64,000 nucleotides of DNA, from contig NZ_CP138332.1 in NCBI RefSeq assembly GCF_033955345.1, positions 868,001 through 932,000 on the forward strand. Direction: 5' to 3'. The position numbers were made by a program, and so were the translations under genes. Each line of letters begins with the position of its first letter. Position 1 is the first letter of the stretch. Shown here in pieces: positions 24,574-34,444 of the stretch. Source of the stretch: Sphingobacterium bambusae. GTDB taxonomy: Bacteria > Bacteroidota > Bacteroidia > Sphingobacteriales > Sphingobacteriaceae. The notes under the pieces were generated by a model. That model did not search any database and was not told the DNA's origin. It saw nothing but the letters and a program-made list of their open reading frames with translations.

Positions 24574-26724
24574 TCAACGCTCGATCAAAAACAAAGATTT
24601 AAAAGGTGCCAAACGCACCGTCACCGCGGTTCCTGACCCTTCGCGCTTAATGATTGCCCTTTCAGACTCCATTTCTCCAGTATGCGGATCCCAACATGCT
24701 AGATCAAAATGCCCATCCAATACAAAAGAACTCCTTTTTTCATCGCTGGAACTATTTCCGAAAAATAGGATGCGTTTTCCTGCTAATTCCTTTTGTATGA
24801 TCGGTATCGGATGCTGCTTAAATTGCAAGAGAAATGGCGTCTTCACCTGCTGCAAAGCGGCTTGCAAATTCCGAACGGTTGGCTTCTCCAAAAAATGCAC
24901 ATTGTTTCGCTTCAACATTCCTTTTAAGATGTTACGCAACTTTTCATCATCTTCTCGCCGTGTGGCCTGTGCAGGTAGCTGCGTCGTAAATAGAACGGTT
25001 CCGCCGGCTGCGGCAAAGGCATCAATCTTTTCGATATTACGCAAGCTGAGGGATCTGGAAGCTGGCACAACGATCACTTTAAAATTATTGTGCTGGCGCT
25101 TATTATGCAAGGACAATTGTCCGTCTTTGACCTTACACTGTGCGTCGAGCACCTCCGGATGTAGGTACATATGGTCGAAACCTAGGCTGTCAAATAGATG
25201 CACACTAAGATCCGTATAATCCAAGTAAGGTAGTTCAACACCGCCCTTATAGTAATCCAACGGTCCATCAAAATAATGATCGCCCTGCATACTCGCGATA
25301 GGATACAACACAGCGATGTCGCCCAACCAACGGGCATCATTTTTTAGCAAGACGTTCAGTCGGGTCAAATAATCGGTAAATGTACGTAAGCTATCGGCGT
25401 ACAGTGGATTTCGTAGCGATAGTTCCGGCAGGAACGTTACTTTTTGATCATTATACCATGCCGCGTGTGGAATCAAGGTATTGATACCTTTGCTATATTG
25501 GTCAATGCTGATGCGGAATAGTTCATCCCAAGAAATATTGCCCATGTCGCCAAATGTTTCCGACATCACCAAATATTTATCCCAATTGTAGGCCGCTGAA
25601 CTAATAAGTTTATAAAATCGCTCTGCGGGACGCTGCCCACCAATCTTATCGATACCGGGTGCTTCCAAATATTTAAAAGCCTTCATAAAGTCGCCCGACG
25701 TGCCAACGGCATTTAAAATCTCTTCGTTGTCTAGGTGTCCTGTGGCATACACCCCATGCTTACGGCTCCATTCGTCTACCTGCCGAATGTAGCCTTCAGC
25801 AAACAGCTCTGCACGAAAGCCGAAAAGGTAGTTGCGGGCCTCTACCGTCTCAGGACCTATGTCATACCATAATGCCGGATAGAGAAGTAGCGGATTGAAG
25901 CCATACTTTTTTTGAAACTTCTCGTTAAACGCCGGCGTCCAAGTTCTTCCCTCCGCGTAATACATGGTGGGCTCATCAAAAAAAGTACCTTCCACAACGT
26001 TTCCAAAATAGTCGGAAAAACGTTTTTGATATGCTTCATGAGTCATTTCAATATATAGTGATGCTGCTTCTGGGTCTAAGTAATCAACAATAGAATTGCC
26101 CGCATCATTGCAATAAAAGGCCATCACCTTCCACGCTCCTTGCGGTGCATTCCACTGTATTTTTTCGCCTTTCAGCAGTTTGCTGAGGTCAATCCTACGG
26201 TGATCCAACGTGTCCAAAGCCACCACGCCTATCAAGTTTGCACGACTTATCGTCGCTGTAAAACGCCCCGGTTTCTCGACCATAATCTCGGTCTTATCCA
26301 AGCGCTTGTTTGTCAAATGTGGATACCGTTGCTTAAAGCGCCCCACACCATCACCGTTGATATCTCCCGCGGTGCCGCTCGGAAAACCATATTCATCGTA
26401 TATGTGAACTCGCATACCCAATTTCTTAGCTTCCTCCAAGCATACGCGATAAGCCTCAAAGTAGGCTTCAGAAAGATATTTCGGTTTAAAATCCTTACCA
26501 AAAGGAAGTATACTGACACCGCCATAGCCAGCCTGTTGCAACTGCGCCATTTGCTTTTTTATCTCCATGGGCATCACTTCCGTGTTATTCCAAAACCAAA
26601 GTGGCACCGGCCGATGTTCAGTTGGCATTTGCTGAAAATCTGCTTTCATTTTTTGCCAAGGCTGTGCATGAAGCGTGGCGATCATGCAACTACATCCGAT
26701 CCAAAGGAGTATCAACGATTTCAT
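24574..26724 (-). CDS. GH106-like secreted glycoside hydrolase
   Basis: A 716-residue secreted protein with a signal peptide ending ATLHAQ. The N-terminal catalytic-type region starts RPVPLWFWNNTEVMPMEIKKQ, followed by AGYGGVSILPFG, LGMRVHIYDEYGFPSG and GTFFDEPTMYY, then SETFGDMGNISWDELFR. This is the (beta/alpha)8 pattern seen in GH106 alpha-L-rhamnosidases and unclassified relatives. A Rossmann-like segment (KDGQLSLHNKRQHNNFKVIVVPASRSLS) follows, as in those proteins. It is shorter than typical GH106 enzymes of about 1000 residues and appears to lack the long C-terminal beta domains. The acidic residues of IYDEYG and FFDEP are candidate catalytic or calcium ligands. Specificity for rhamnose is likely but not proven. 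Confidence 0.65.
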   Translation of the reverse strand: MKSLILLWIGCSCMIATLHAQPWQKMKADFQQMPTEHRPVPLWFWNNTEVMPMEIKKQMAQLQQAGYGGVSILPFGKDFKPKYLSEAYFEAYRVCLEEAKKLGMRVHIYDEYGFPSGTAGDINGDGVGRFKQRYPHLTNKRLDKTEIMVEKPGRFTATISRANLIGVVALDTLDHRRIDLSKLLKGEKIQWNAPQGAWKVMAFYCNDAGNSIVDYLDPEAASLYIEMTHEAYQKRFSDYFGNVVEGTFFDEPTMYYAEGRTWTPAFNEKFQKKYGFNPLLLYPALWYDIGPETVEARNYLFGFRAELFAEGYIRQVDEWSRKHGVYATGHLDNEEILNAVGTSGDFMKAFKYLEAPGIDKIGGQRPAERFYKLISSAAYNWDKYLVMSETFGDMGNISWDELFRISIDQYSKGINTLIPHAAWYNDQKVTFLPELSLRNPLYADSLRTFTDYLTRLNVLLKNDARWLGDIAVLYPIASMQGDHYFDGPLDYYKGGVELPYLDYTDLSVHLFDSLGFDHMYLHPEVLDAQCKVKDGQLSLHNKRQHNNFKVIVVPASRSLSLRNIEKIDAFAAAGGTVLFTTQLPAQATRREDDEKLRNILKGMLKRNNVHFLEKPTVRNLQAALQQVKTPFLLQFKQHPIPIIQKELAGKRILFFGNSSSDEKRSSFVLDGHFDLACWDPHTGEMESERAIIKREGSGTAVTVRLAPFKSLFLIER

Positions 26725-26850
26725 AGGTGTATCAATGAGGGTTTATAAAAATATCGTAAACACAAATTTAACCGCGTCACTATCTGCGGCATTGCACGAA
26801 ATGAGATTTCCGTTGTGTTTTCTGACATAAATAGACCTCCCTCACAGCTG

Positions 26851-28542
26851 CTAGTTGCCGATCCCCAGATCCAAAGCCAATTGCTGTTTCTGTGGATGAA
26901 CCTGAAAAACAAATGATGCATCTTTTCCCGTCAACAGCGTGCCTTTCTTGCAACGAACTCGAAAGGCATGATCTTTAAACACGGCCGCAATCTCCTGTTG
27001 GGCAATATTTTTGAAAGGTAATATCGTTTGCTTTTCTGTAGGCACCTTGAGCTCAAAAAACCATTTAAGATCTTTTTGCTTCGGTTCGCAACGCAAAGAC
27101 AGCTCTTTCTCCTTCAGCAGAATAACAAACAAGTTTCCATATTGATCCCTGCTACGAACCTCCAATGTCTTATGGTCAGGCTCTGTCACTGACGGTGCTT
27201 GTAATATCAACTCCTCGCCTTCTCCATTCGCTTTCTTGTGCATTATGCGCAAGCCTGCGCGTTCTGTTTTTGTACTCCAGAAGAAACCATCAACCAAGGG
27301 CAAGGTGAAATAGTAGAATTGCCCTTCCGTGCCCGGCTTATCGAGATACAACGATTTAAAATGCTCGTCAAACAAATGTATATCGCGAACGCGAAAGGCA
27401 TTCTTCTCCCAATAGAGATTGGCGCGATAAAAGCGGCTGTTATACCATATGCTTTTGTTGCCCTGCTCTCTATAATCGTCCAGCGCCACCACTGCCGTCG
27501 CGGGCGTTTGCGGAAACTGCTCGCTAAACCAACGTCCTGCCTCTTCTAGAGTCTGCACACGCACTTTACCCACCTTCCGCAGCGAGTCGATCATCGGAAA
27601 CTGCATCTCCAACCCCTTTTTCATGGCGTCCCATGTGAAGGAATTTTCTTGTCCTGCCTGTGCATAATTGAATGCCAAACTAGGCTGGTCAACGATCGCG
27701 TTAAAGAATGAACGCGTCCATTTCTTATCCATACCGCCATCTTCGTAAACCGGCTCCAACGTAATCACTCCCTGTCCGCCAGTGCCCACGCCCAAATCAT
27801 ATTGATATATAGGATCACTGCCTAGCATCCTGAAAACAGGAACCGGAATTTGGTTCTCTGTAGACTGTGCTGGCATGTAAGCATTATATACACTGGGATA
27901 ATACGCCTGGTTCCAGTAGCCGCCCCAAAGCGTGTAACCATCTGTACCGACTTGATCCTTGCAATTGCTGGATGCCACGATCTGATATTTCTTGTACATG
28001 TAGCCTAAGGTATGCGAATCGATAAACCAAGAACCGACCGACTTTGGATATCGTCCAAAAACAGCCTTGAACTTTTCCATGTAGACATCTACCAGCCGTT
28101 CTCGTTCCTGTTGGGTATAGCCCGTTGTGAAGGCAATATTTGCGGTTGACACCCAAGGGTGTTTACCGCGCCACTTGATGCCCGCGGCCTCTACATGAGG
28201 TTGGGTAATTTCCCACCAAGCGCCCACTTCAATCTCTGTAGGCGATTCCCCTTTCAGTAAGGTCTGATATTTCGGATTGATTAAGGCATCGTATTGCAGC
28301 AGAAAAGTACCGCTTAACTGGTATTTTTTCATCAGCGCAAGCTCCCGCTCCGTAGCATCAAAAAGTAGGCTGTCTGCATCCTTCAGGCGGTAATCGGTCT
28401 GTCGAATAAAGTTCACGATGGTGATAATACGTGGACTACCATCGGCAACAACGACCGCGGCTTGACTGAGCAAAAATGTATGAAAAGCTATCCAACAAAG
28501 AATAAGTTTGATTCCTTGGGAGGCTGTTTTCGTGTTAATCAT
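26851..28542 (-). CDS. Unassigned secreted barrel protein, possible carbohydrate-active enzyme
   Basis: A 563-residue secreted protein that I cannot place in a named family. A signal peptide (about 1-33) precedes RIITIVNFIRQTDYR, a first-strand segment followed by KKYQLSGTFLLQYDAL, EVGAWWEITQPHVE, VGSWFIDSHTLGYMY and GGQGVITLEPVYEDGG. This resembles the 7-stranded (beta/alpha) barrels of polysaccharide deacetylases and of GH57/GH38-like glycosidases. Candidate active-site residues are E and W in GAWWE, D in FIDSHT and E in LEPVYEDG. The C-terminal 180 residues look beta-rich. It lies between an acetylesterase-like and a GH106-like gene in an enzyme operon, so a glycan-cleaving or deacetylating role is inferred. 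Confidence 0.55.
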   Translation of the reverse strand: MINTKTASQGIKLILCWIAFHTFLLSQAAVVVADGSPRIITIVNFIRQTDYRLKDADSLLFDATERELALMKKYQLSGTFLLQYDALINPKYQTLLKGESPTEIEVGAWWEITQPHVEAAGIKWRGKHPWVSTANIAFTTGYTQQERERLVDVYMEKFKAVFGRYPKSVGSWFIDSHTLGYMYKKYQIVASSNCKDQVGTDGYTLWGGYWNQAYYPSVYNAYMPAQSTENQIPVPVFRMLGSDPIYQYDLGVGTGGQGVITLEPVYEDGGMDKKWTRSFFNAIVDQPSLAFNYAQAGQENSFTWDAMKKGLEMQFPMIDSLRKVGKVRVQTLEEAGRWFSEQFPQTPATAVVALDDYREQGNKSIWYNSRFYRANLYWEKNAFRVRDIHLFDEHFKSLYLDKPGTEGQFYYFTLPLVDGFFWSTKTERAGLRIMHKKANGEGEELILQAPSVTEPDHKTLEVRSRDQYGNLFVILLKEKELSLRCEPKQKDLKWFFELKVPTEKQTILPFKNIAQQEIAAVFKDHAFRVRCKKGTLLTGKDASFVFQVHPQKQQLALDLGIGN

Positions 28543-28590
28543 GGGCTTCGATGTTAAAGGTGTAAATACATTAATATGCTGTAAGACAAA

Positions 28591-29991
28591 CTAAAAGGAC
28601 CAATCATCCGTTCGGAAAGGCGCTACCGGCAGACCATTGCTGTTAAAAAGATTCGACATATCCGTTTCTCCAAAACCGAAACGCACAGCCACTGGCGTAG
28701 CAACCGATGCTGAGGACACCAGCAGTTGATTGCCCTTAACCACCGCCACCGCTTCGTGGAAAACCTTATCTTGCCCCGCAATAAAGAGATGCTTGACCGT
28801 TTTTCCTTCAACTACCAAAGACTTACCTACATGGTCAAAATCGATAACCATTGTTTTACCGTCTACACGGTGTCCTTTATACATCGGCGATTTATAATCG
28901 TCTCGTTCTCCCTTCAGGTAATGCTCATGCAACGCAATGTCTGCAAGGCGTTTTGCTACGGCTCTTTTTTGAATGGGATGAATATCGCCCACATTGTCTA
29001 CCAAGTCCGTCGTCACGACCATCGCTGTTTTCCGTAGTGAGGTCGCGGTCTTCATCTGCTGTTCGCGTAGCAAAGCCGCTAGTGGCAACTTATTGTTGTA
29101 GGTAAAAGGCGCTATCTGCACGAAATAGAAAGGATAGTCTTGGTTCCAAGCGAGGCGCCAGGATAAAATCATGCGCTGCATCAAGCGATCGTAAGAAGAC
29201 CAGGTAGCCACATTGCTTTCTCCTTGATACCAAAAGACTCCAGATAGTTTATAGTTAATTAAAGGATGCAACATACTGTTCCATAAGACGCCCACCGCGT
29301 GCGGTCTGAAAGAAGCTGCCGTTTGTTTTTCAGCAGCGGCACGCAATTCCGGATCAGGGTCTACAAAGTAAGAGGGTGTCCACACCTCGGCAGCGGTGCC
29401 TCCCCAGCTGGCATTGATAATGCCGATTGGAACACCCAATTCCTTGCGCAGCTCCTTCGCGATGAAATAGCCAATGGCTGAAAAAGGTTTTAAAGATTGC
29501 GCATCCAATTTTTGCCATTGATTTGGAATATCATCCTGCGGATAATCCGATCCGTAGCGGCTTACCTGCAGCAAACGGATCTCCGGATCGTGTGCTTTAG
29601 GCAGTTCATCAAGAATTTCCTTTAGATTTTGCTCGCCACTCCACTCCATATTTGACTGTCCCGAGCAGAGCCATACATCGCCCAGCAATACGTTTTGTAA
29701 GGTGATACGTTCGGCATCCGCTTGGACATCCAAGCTGTAGGGCCCTCCAGCGTTCGAGGTCGCGACAGCCGTCTTCCACCGTCCCGAGCCGTCCACCACA
29801 AAACGCGTCGTATCTTGAAGCCAAGAAGCCGAAAGCGAAACTGTTGATCCCGCTCGTCCCCATCCCCAAATGTACACGGTCGCATTACGCTGTAAAACCA
29901 TATTGTCAGAAAGCACATGGGGCAACCGCAACTGTGCCTGAACCGCTACGGCAGAAAATAGCAACAATAAAATAACAAGATTTCTTTTCAT
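28591..29991 (-). CDS. Sialate-O-acetylesterase-like SGNH carbohydrate esterase
   Basis: A 466-residue secreted esterase with a signal peptide ending VAVQAQ. The SGNH blocks are visible: SGQSNMEWSGEQ (nucleophile Ser in GQSN), INASWGGTAAEVW, FWYQGESNVATW and a later DIHP segment near NVGDIHPIQKRA supplying Asp and His. The N-terminal LPHVLSDNMVLQRNATVYIWG is the usual beta domain of this family. Members remove O-acetyl groups from sialic acid, xylan or pectic sugars; with rhamnosidase-like neighbours, de-acetylation of a plant- or algal-type glycan is more likely than sialate. It is the first gene of the minus-strand enzyme operon. Confidence 0.88.
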   Translation of the reverse strand: MKRNLVILLLLFSAVAVQAQLRLPHVLSDNMVLQRNATVYIWGWGRAGSTVSLSASWLQDTTRFVVDGSGRWKTAVATSNAGGPYSLDVQADAERITLQNVLLGDVWLCSGQSNMEWSGEQNLKEILDELPKAHDPEIRLLQVSRYGSDYPQDDIPNQWQKLDAQSLKPFSAIGYFIAKELRKELGVPIGIINASWGGTAAEVWTPSYFVDPDPELRAAAEKQTAASFRPHAVGVLWNSMLHPLINYKLSGVFWYQGESNVATWSSYDRLMQRMILSWRLAWNQDYPFYFVQIAPFTYNNKLPLAALLREQQMKTATSLRKTAMVVTTDLVDNVGDIHPIQKRAVAKRLADIALHEHYLKGERDDYKSPMYKGHRVDGKTMVIDFDHVGKSLVVEGKTVKHLFIAGQDKVFHEAVAVVKGNQLLVSSASVATPVAVRFGFGETDMSNLFNSNGLPVAPFRTDDWSF

Positions 29992-30328
29992 GATTTAGAT
30001 AGTAGTTCTAAGTTTACGTACATTTTTAAGGTATGTTAGCAGGGAGCGCGTCAAAAGTCTCCAACAATTAATCGTTTTAGCATTTTTAGTTTAGTCATCC
30101 CGTTTTTACCCCAGTCATCCTTCTCGTGAATGTCTGTTTGGCACCAATCGGCCTATTAGTCAATGATTATCCAGGTTTATAGATTCCAAGCTTATCGTAT
30201 CACTTGAAATGCTTTAGGGGTAGCGATTCACCTTATTGTGAAAAGCGCCCTCCTTCAAAAATATCTACTTTACAAAACTTAACCGTCCTGCCCTATCCTG
30301 CGCCACAGAAATAGACGGCTAGCCTTGA
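29992..30328. other. Intergenic region upstream of the enzyme operon
   Basis: 337 bp between the esterase start and the end of the receiver/AraC gene. It should hold the promoter of the esterase-to-GH78 operon. One minus-strand TAnnTTTG match lies at 30256-30263, about 265 nt from the esterase start, without a good -33 partner. No gene or strong hairpin was seen. Confidence 0.45.
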
Positions 30329-31093
30329 CTATTCCTTTGCTAAGGAATTCATATAGCCCTGTGGCGATACATTGAAATAACGTTGAAAATTCTTATTGAA
30401 GAGGCTTTGACTACTGTATCCTACCATCTTAGCAATTTCGGACATCGTAAATTCATTCTGTGCAATCAACTTTGTGGCTTTTTTCAAGCGTGTTAGATCG
30501 ATCAATTCTTTCGGCGTGAGGTCGGATATGGATTTTATCTTGCGGTAAAACGTAGGTCTGCTCATATGCATATGATCGGCCAGCTGATCGATATTAAGCG
30601 CCGTATCATCCAAGTTTTTCCGAATATAACTATCCAGTTTTTTAAGGAAAGCTTCGTCTGTTTTAGAATGCGCCATCACACGCACATCTTCGAAGGGAGA
30701 ACTAGCAAAGTGCATTTTAATCTTCAAACGGTTCCCGAGAAGATTGGCAATTTGTAATTGCAATAATTCGGGCGAAAAAGGCTTTTGGATATAGAGGTCA
30801 GCTCCCACCTCAAGCCCTTCAATGTGGGCATCGTAGCTATTCTTGGCCGTGAGGAGCACCACCGGTATATGGCAGTAGTCCACATTGGATTTGATCAATT
30901 TACACAGTTCGAAGCCGTCGATGCCGGGCATCATAATATCCGACACCACCAATTCGATGAACTGCAGGTCTAAAATCTGCCGCGCATCCTCACCATTCTC
31001 TGCAGTATATAGGTCATATAAATCACCAAGCACCTGCGCTAAAAACTCCAGGATATCTTCGTTATCATCGACGATCAGAATTTTGTTTTTCAT
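30329..31093 (-). CDS. Receiver plus AraC-type response regulator (split HTCS output half)
   Basis: A 254-residue regulator: receiver domain (1-120) with DD at 9-10, phospho-acceptor D52 in VVSDIMMPG, switch T82 and K104 in YIQKPFSP; then an AraC-type double helix-turn-helix (about 155-252: IDQLADHMHMSRPTFYRKIK and MSEIAKMVGYSSQSLFNKNF). In most Bacteroidota propeller systems this half is fused to the sensor kinase. Here the sensor ends 5 bases before this gene's ATG. An upstream in-frame ATG would overlap the sensor by 16 bases, but the start at 31093 matches the usual receiver beginning. It should activate nearby SusCD and enzyme genes. Confidence 0.92.
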   Translation of the reverse strand: MKNKILIVDDNEDILEFLAQVLGDLYDLYTAENGEDARQILDLQFIELVVSDIMMPGIDGFELCKLIKSNVDYCHIPVVLLTAKNSYDAHIEGLEVGADLYIQKPFSPELLQLQIANLLGNRLKIKMHFASSPFEDVRVMAHSKTDEAFLKKLDSYIRKNLDDTALNIDQLADHMHMSRPTFYRKIKSISDLTPKELIDLTRLKKATKLIAQNEFTMSEIAKMVGYSSQSLFNKNFQRYFNVSPQGYMNSLAKE

Positions 31094-31098
31094 AGGGC

Positions 31099-34000
31099 CT
31101 ACATCTTTTTCCAACTACTCAATTTAAATTCAAACTTTTGACGCATCGGCAGCTGAAGTTCGAACAGCACCAGCTGTTCGTCACTGGGTAGCAGTCGAAG
31201 TGTCCCGTTGTGCAACTCTGTTAATGATTTCGCCAGTGAAAGGCCAATGCCCGTACCCGGTTGACTGTTGCCACGCATCCTAAAAAAAGGCTCAAATACC
31301 TTCTCGCTCATCCCTAGCGGAATACCTTTTCCGTCATTGCACACCAGTACAGTAAACGTTTGTTGTTTTCCATCCGCAACAAACAGGCGAACATGTGCCT
31401 TGGAAAAGGCATATTTAACTGCATTAGATAGCAGGTTGCTAAAAATCTTTACCAATGCTTCTTTATCCGCAAATGCTTCTAGCGGATCCATTGGTAAATC
31501 CATGGTCAGCTCGATGCCTTTCTTCTCCGCTTCAGGCACAAAATTCATTACCTGCTCCTTCAACAAAGCACGGATATCCGTATGCACAAAATTTAGCCCA
31601 AACTGGTCGATCTCCGTTTTCCTAAAATCCAACAATTGGCTGGTTAGCTCTACCAACCGCTTGGCGTTGCGCTGCACCATTGCTAGACTCTTCTTTATAC
31701 TTTCGTCTTTCGTACGATGCACCATCAGCTCAATTGGTCCTAAAATCAAGGTAATTGGCGTCTGTATCTCATGGGCGATATTCGTAAAAAATTCGATCTT
31801 AGCACGGTACACATCTTTCTCTTTCTCATGCTCGAAAAGCTTCTGCTTATTCCGGTTTATTCTTTCGAGGTAACGATGGTAGTAGCGCACGGCAAAAAAC
31901 ACCATCCCTATTATCAAGAGCAGGTAAGCCGCATATGCATAGCTCGTTTGCCAGTAGGGCGGTAAGATCTTGATATACAGCTTTCGCTCTTTCCCTATCC
32001 AGCTATCCACATTGCATTTAGCCCGCACCGTGAATACGTATTCCCCCGGAGAGAGGTCCGTAAAATAAGCTTTGCGGTTGCGACTCAAATAGGTGCCCCG
32101 ACGATCCACGCCTTCCATAAAATACTCATAACGCGTAACTTCAGGCGAGGCGTAGTTCAAGGCGGCGAACTCGATATTGAAGTTATTCTGCAAATAGCTT
32201 AACACAATCGTATCCGAGTAAAACACCGAACGTTGAAGCGGACTACCTTCCGTTCCCGGCACTACATCCTTATTGTTTACCTGAAAACCCGTGATATAAG
32301 TTGCCGGTCCTGTGCTGGTCTTTTCAAAATCCTTCGGGTCAAACACGATCATCCCCTTCACCGATCCAAAATACATCTTCCCTTGTGGGTCCTTGTAGGC
32401 CGAACTGAAGTTAAACTGATCCGTGATTAAACCGTTGGCTTTCGTATACACTTTGATATTATCGGTTTTTCGATCCAAACAAATTAAGCCCTTCAGTGAA
32501 CTTATCCACAACCGATCCGCATCATCCTCCAACATCCGGAACAATAGGTTACTGGGCAGCCCATTGGCCACGGTAAACTTTTTCACTATTTTTCCTGCTG
32601 GGCTAACCTTCATCAAGCCACCCCCACCGGTAGTAAACCACATGAAGTGATCCTTATCTTCAAAGATCCCATGTACGGCAAACTCATCCCTATATTTGCC
32701 GTTAACCTTGTCCGCAAAGCGAATATTGCCTTTTACACCGGTCTTCGGGTGGTAGTAATATGCCCCACGGTTTATGCTCCCCGTCCAAATATTCCCTTTG
32801 GCATCTTCACGCACATCAAAGACATAGCTGTCTGTCGGAATTTCCTTCACGCGCGTTAAGGTCTTTTTCTTTGGGTCAAATCGAAACAAGCCCGATCCGC
32901 CATAGCCTGTGCCCACTAAGATCGTGCTGTCACGTGTTTGGTAAATAGACAGCACAAAGTCGCTCGCCGGACCATCTTTCTCGCCAACCAGCTTGAAGCG
33001 ATCGGTTACCAATCCTCGTTTTACGTCAAACACCTCCATCCCATTATAGTAAGGGCCAAAAAGCAACTGATTTTTATAGGCCAACAGACCATGTATATTG
33101 GCGTAAGGAATAAGCGCCTTTTGATTGGAAGAAAGAAAATTAGAAAATATGCCCGTCCTGAGGTTCATTTTGTTCAAGCCTCCGTCTTCCGTGCCTATCC
33201 ACAAGTCTCCTTTATGATCTGGGCTAAGTTCACGCACCGCGTTTCCAGATAAAGAATTTACCCCCGCCACGGGATAGTATTTTTTGAACCGGGCATTGTT
33301 GGGTGAATAATAATGCAAGCCGCCAAAAAACGTGCCTGCCCACATCCCCCCTTCCTGGTCTCGGTACACACTATACACCGCGTTATCGGCCAGCGCATAG
33401 GGATCATCAGCATGCTTACGCAAATTCACATGCTGTCCCGTTTTCAAGTTGTAGATGTAGATGCCCGATTCTGTCGCAACCCAACATTCCGATTTTGTAG
33501 ACAAACCAATGTCGCGTACGTAAATATCCGTGTTATCATGCTCGCGCAGTCGCAATGAGACGATCTTGCCCGTCGAAAGATCATAGCTTTTCAAGCCCTG
33601 CTTAAAACAGCCGATCAGCGCCTTACCTCCATCTAAAAGCACAATTTTACTGATAGAACGTAGGTTGTCCGGTATTTCTTTACCCAACACCTGAATCTCC
33701 GATCGCTGCCCCGTCAACATATCATAAAGGGTAATCGATCCACCATGATTACCTACCCACAGTTTATATTGTCGTTCATCAATCGTCAAACAAGAAGCCT
33801 GTATCTTGAGGTTTTGGAGACTATCCTGCTCCACATCATATTTATGCAATTCTGAATTTAGAGAAAACCACAGGTTGTTGTGGCGATCAACCTGCAGGTG
33901 GCTGATGTAGGCACGTGGAGCAGACTCCAATCGCGTGAATACTTCCTGAAAAGGATCATAACGGTAAATACCACGTCCGGTGCCTATCCAAAGCATGCCA

Positions 34001-34287
34001 TCTTTATCTTCCGCCAAGGCCGTGATCACATTATTGCCTAAATAACCAAATCGGTCGTTTTTGTTGCGAAAATTCTTGAAGTTATACCCGTCAAAGCGAT
34101 TTAATCCTCCGCGTGTAGCCACCCAGATCATCCCTTTGCTATCCTGCATCACAGCGCCTACCGAATTATGCGCCAACCCATCCTCCGTTTGATAATGTTT
34201 GAAATAATACTGCTGCTGTCCGAAACATATTGATGTCACAGATAGCATACATACCTCAATCAGCATTATCAAGAATAGGTTCCGCAT
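31099..34287 (-). CDS. Propeller-type sensor histidine kinase (split HTCS sensor half)
   Basis: A 1062-residue inner-membrane sensor. After a signal/anchor segment come two-component-regulator propeller repeats (about 30-700; recurring patterns such as GMIWVATRGGLNRFDG and GMLWIGTGRGIYRYD), a Y_Y_Y domain (about 715-790; SPGEYVFTVRAKCN), one transmembrane helix (about 795-815), HisKA with H839 in NIAHEIQTPITL, and a HATPase ending in FFRMRG and GTGIGLSLAKSL. The periplasmic propeller binds an oligosaccharide cue and drives phosphotransfer. The receiver and AraC domains normally fused at the C terminus are missing and are encoded by the next gene. It is divergent from the second SusC gene. Confidence 0.93.
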   Translation of the reverse strand: MRNLFLIMLIEVCMLSVTSICFGQQQYYFKHYQTEDGLAHNSVGAVMQDSKGMIWVATRGGLNRFDGYNFKNFRNKNDRFGYLGNNVITALAEDKDGMLWIGTGRGIYRYDPFQEVFTRLESAPRAYISHLQVDRHNNLWFSLNSELHKYDVEQDSLQNLKIQASCLTIDERQYKLWVGNHGGSITLYDMLTGQRSEIQVLGKEIPDNLRSISKIVLLDGGKALIGCFKQGLKSYDLSTGKIVSLRLREHDNTDIYVRDIGLSTKSECWVATESGIYIYNLKTGQHVNLRKHADDPYALADNAVYSVYRDQEGGMWAGTFFGGLHYYSPNNARFKKYYPVAGVNSLSGNAVRELSPDHKGDLWIGTEDGGLNKMNLRTGIFSNFLSSNQKALIPYANIHGLLAYKNQLLFGPYYNGMEVFDVKRGLVTDRFKLVGEKDGPASDFVLSIYQTRDSTILVGTGYGGSGLFRFDPKKKTLTRVKEIPTDSYVFDVREDAKGNIWTGSINRGAYYYHPKTGVKGNIRFADKVNGKYRDEFAVHGIFEDKDHFMWFTTGGGGLMKVSPAGKIVKKFTVANGLPSNLLFRMLEDDADRLWISSLKGLICLDRKTDNIKVYTKANGLITDQFNFSSAYKDPQGKMYFGSVKGMIVFDPKDFEKTSTGPATYITGFQVNNKDVVPGTEGSPLQRSVFYSDTIVLSYLQNNFNIEFAALNYASPEVTRYEYFMEGVDRRGTYLSRNRKAYFTDLSPGEYVFTVRAKCNVDSWIGKERKLYIKILPPYWQTSYAYAAYLLLIIGMVFFAVRYYHRYLERINRNKQKLFEHEKEKDVYRAKIEFFTNIAHEIQTPITLILGPIELMVHRTKDESIKKSLAMVQRNAKRLVELTSQLLDFRKTEIDQFGLNFVHTDIRALLKEQVMNFVPEAEKKGIELTMDLPMDPLEAFADKEALVKIFSNLLSNAVKYAFSKAHVRLFVADGKQQTFTVLVCNDGKGIPLGMSEKVFEPFFRMRGNSQPGTGIGLSLAKSLTELHNGTLRLLPSDEQLVLFELQLPMRQKFEFKLSSWKKM

Positions 34288-34444
34288 AGTTTATAATTAT
34301 CAAAGATATAGAAATAGGCGGGAAAATTACAACAGCGAATCTCGCTGTTGAATGTCCAGTTTTTTCGGCGATATGGGCATCTCTCCCTCTCCTAAAACGT
34401 TTAATAGCTTCATGCACCTGCATTTGAGCGAACTGCACAATAAA

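Noticed and set aside
24563..25219. 218-residue open frame antisense to the GH106-like gene
   Set aside because: Shadow of a confident secreted enzyme; Cys- and Ser-rich sequence without motifs.
26140..26748. 202-residue open frame antisense to the start of the GH106-like gene
   Set aside because: It covers the signal peptide and catalytic barrel of the real gene and shows no recognisable domain.
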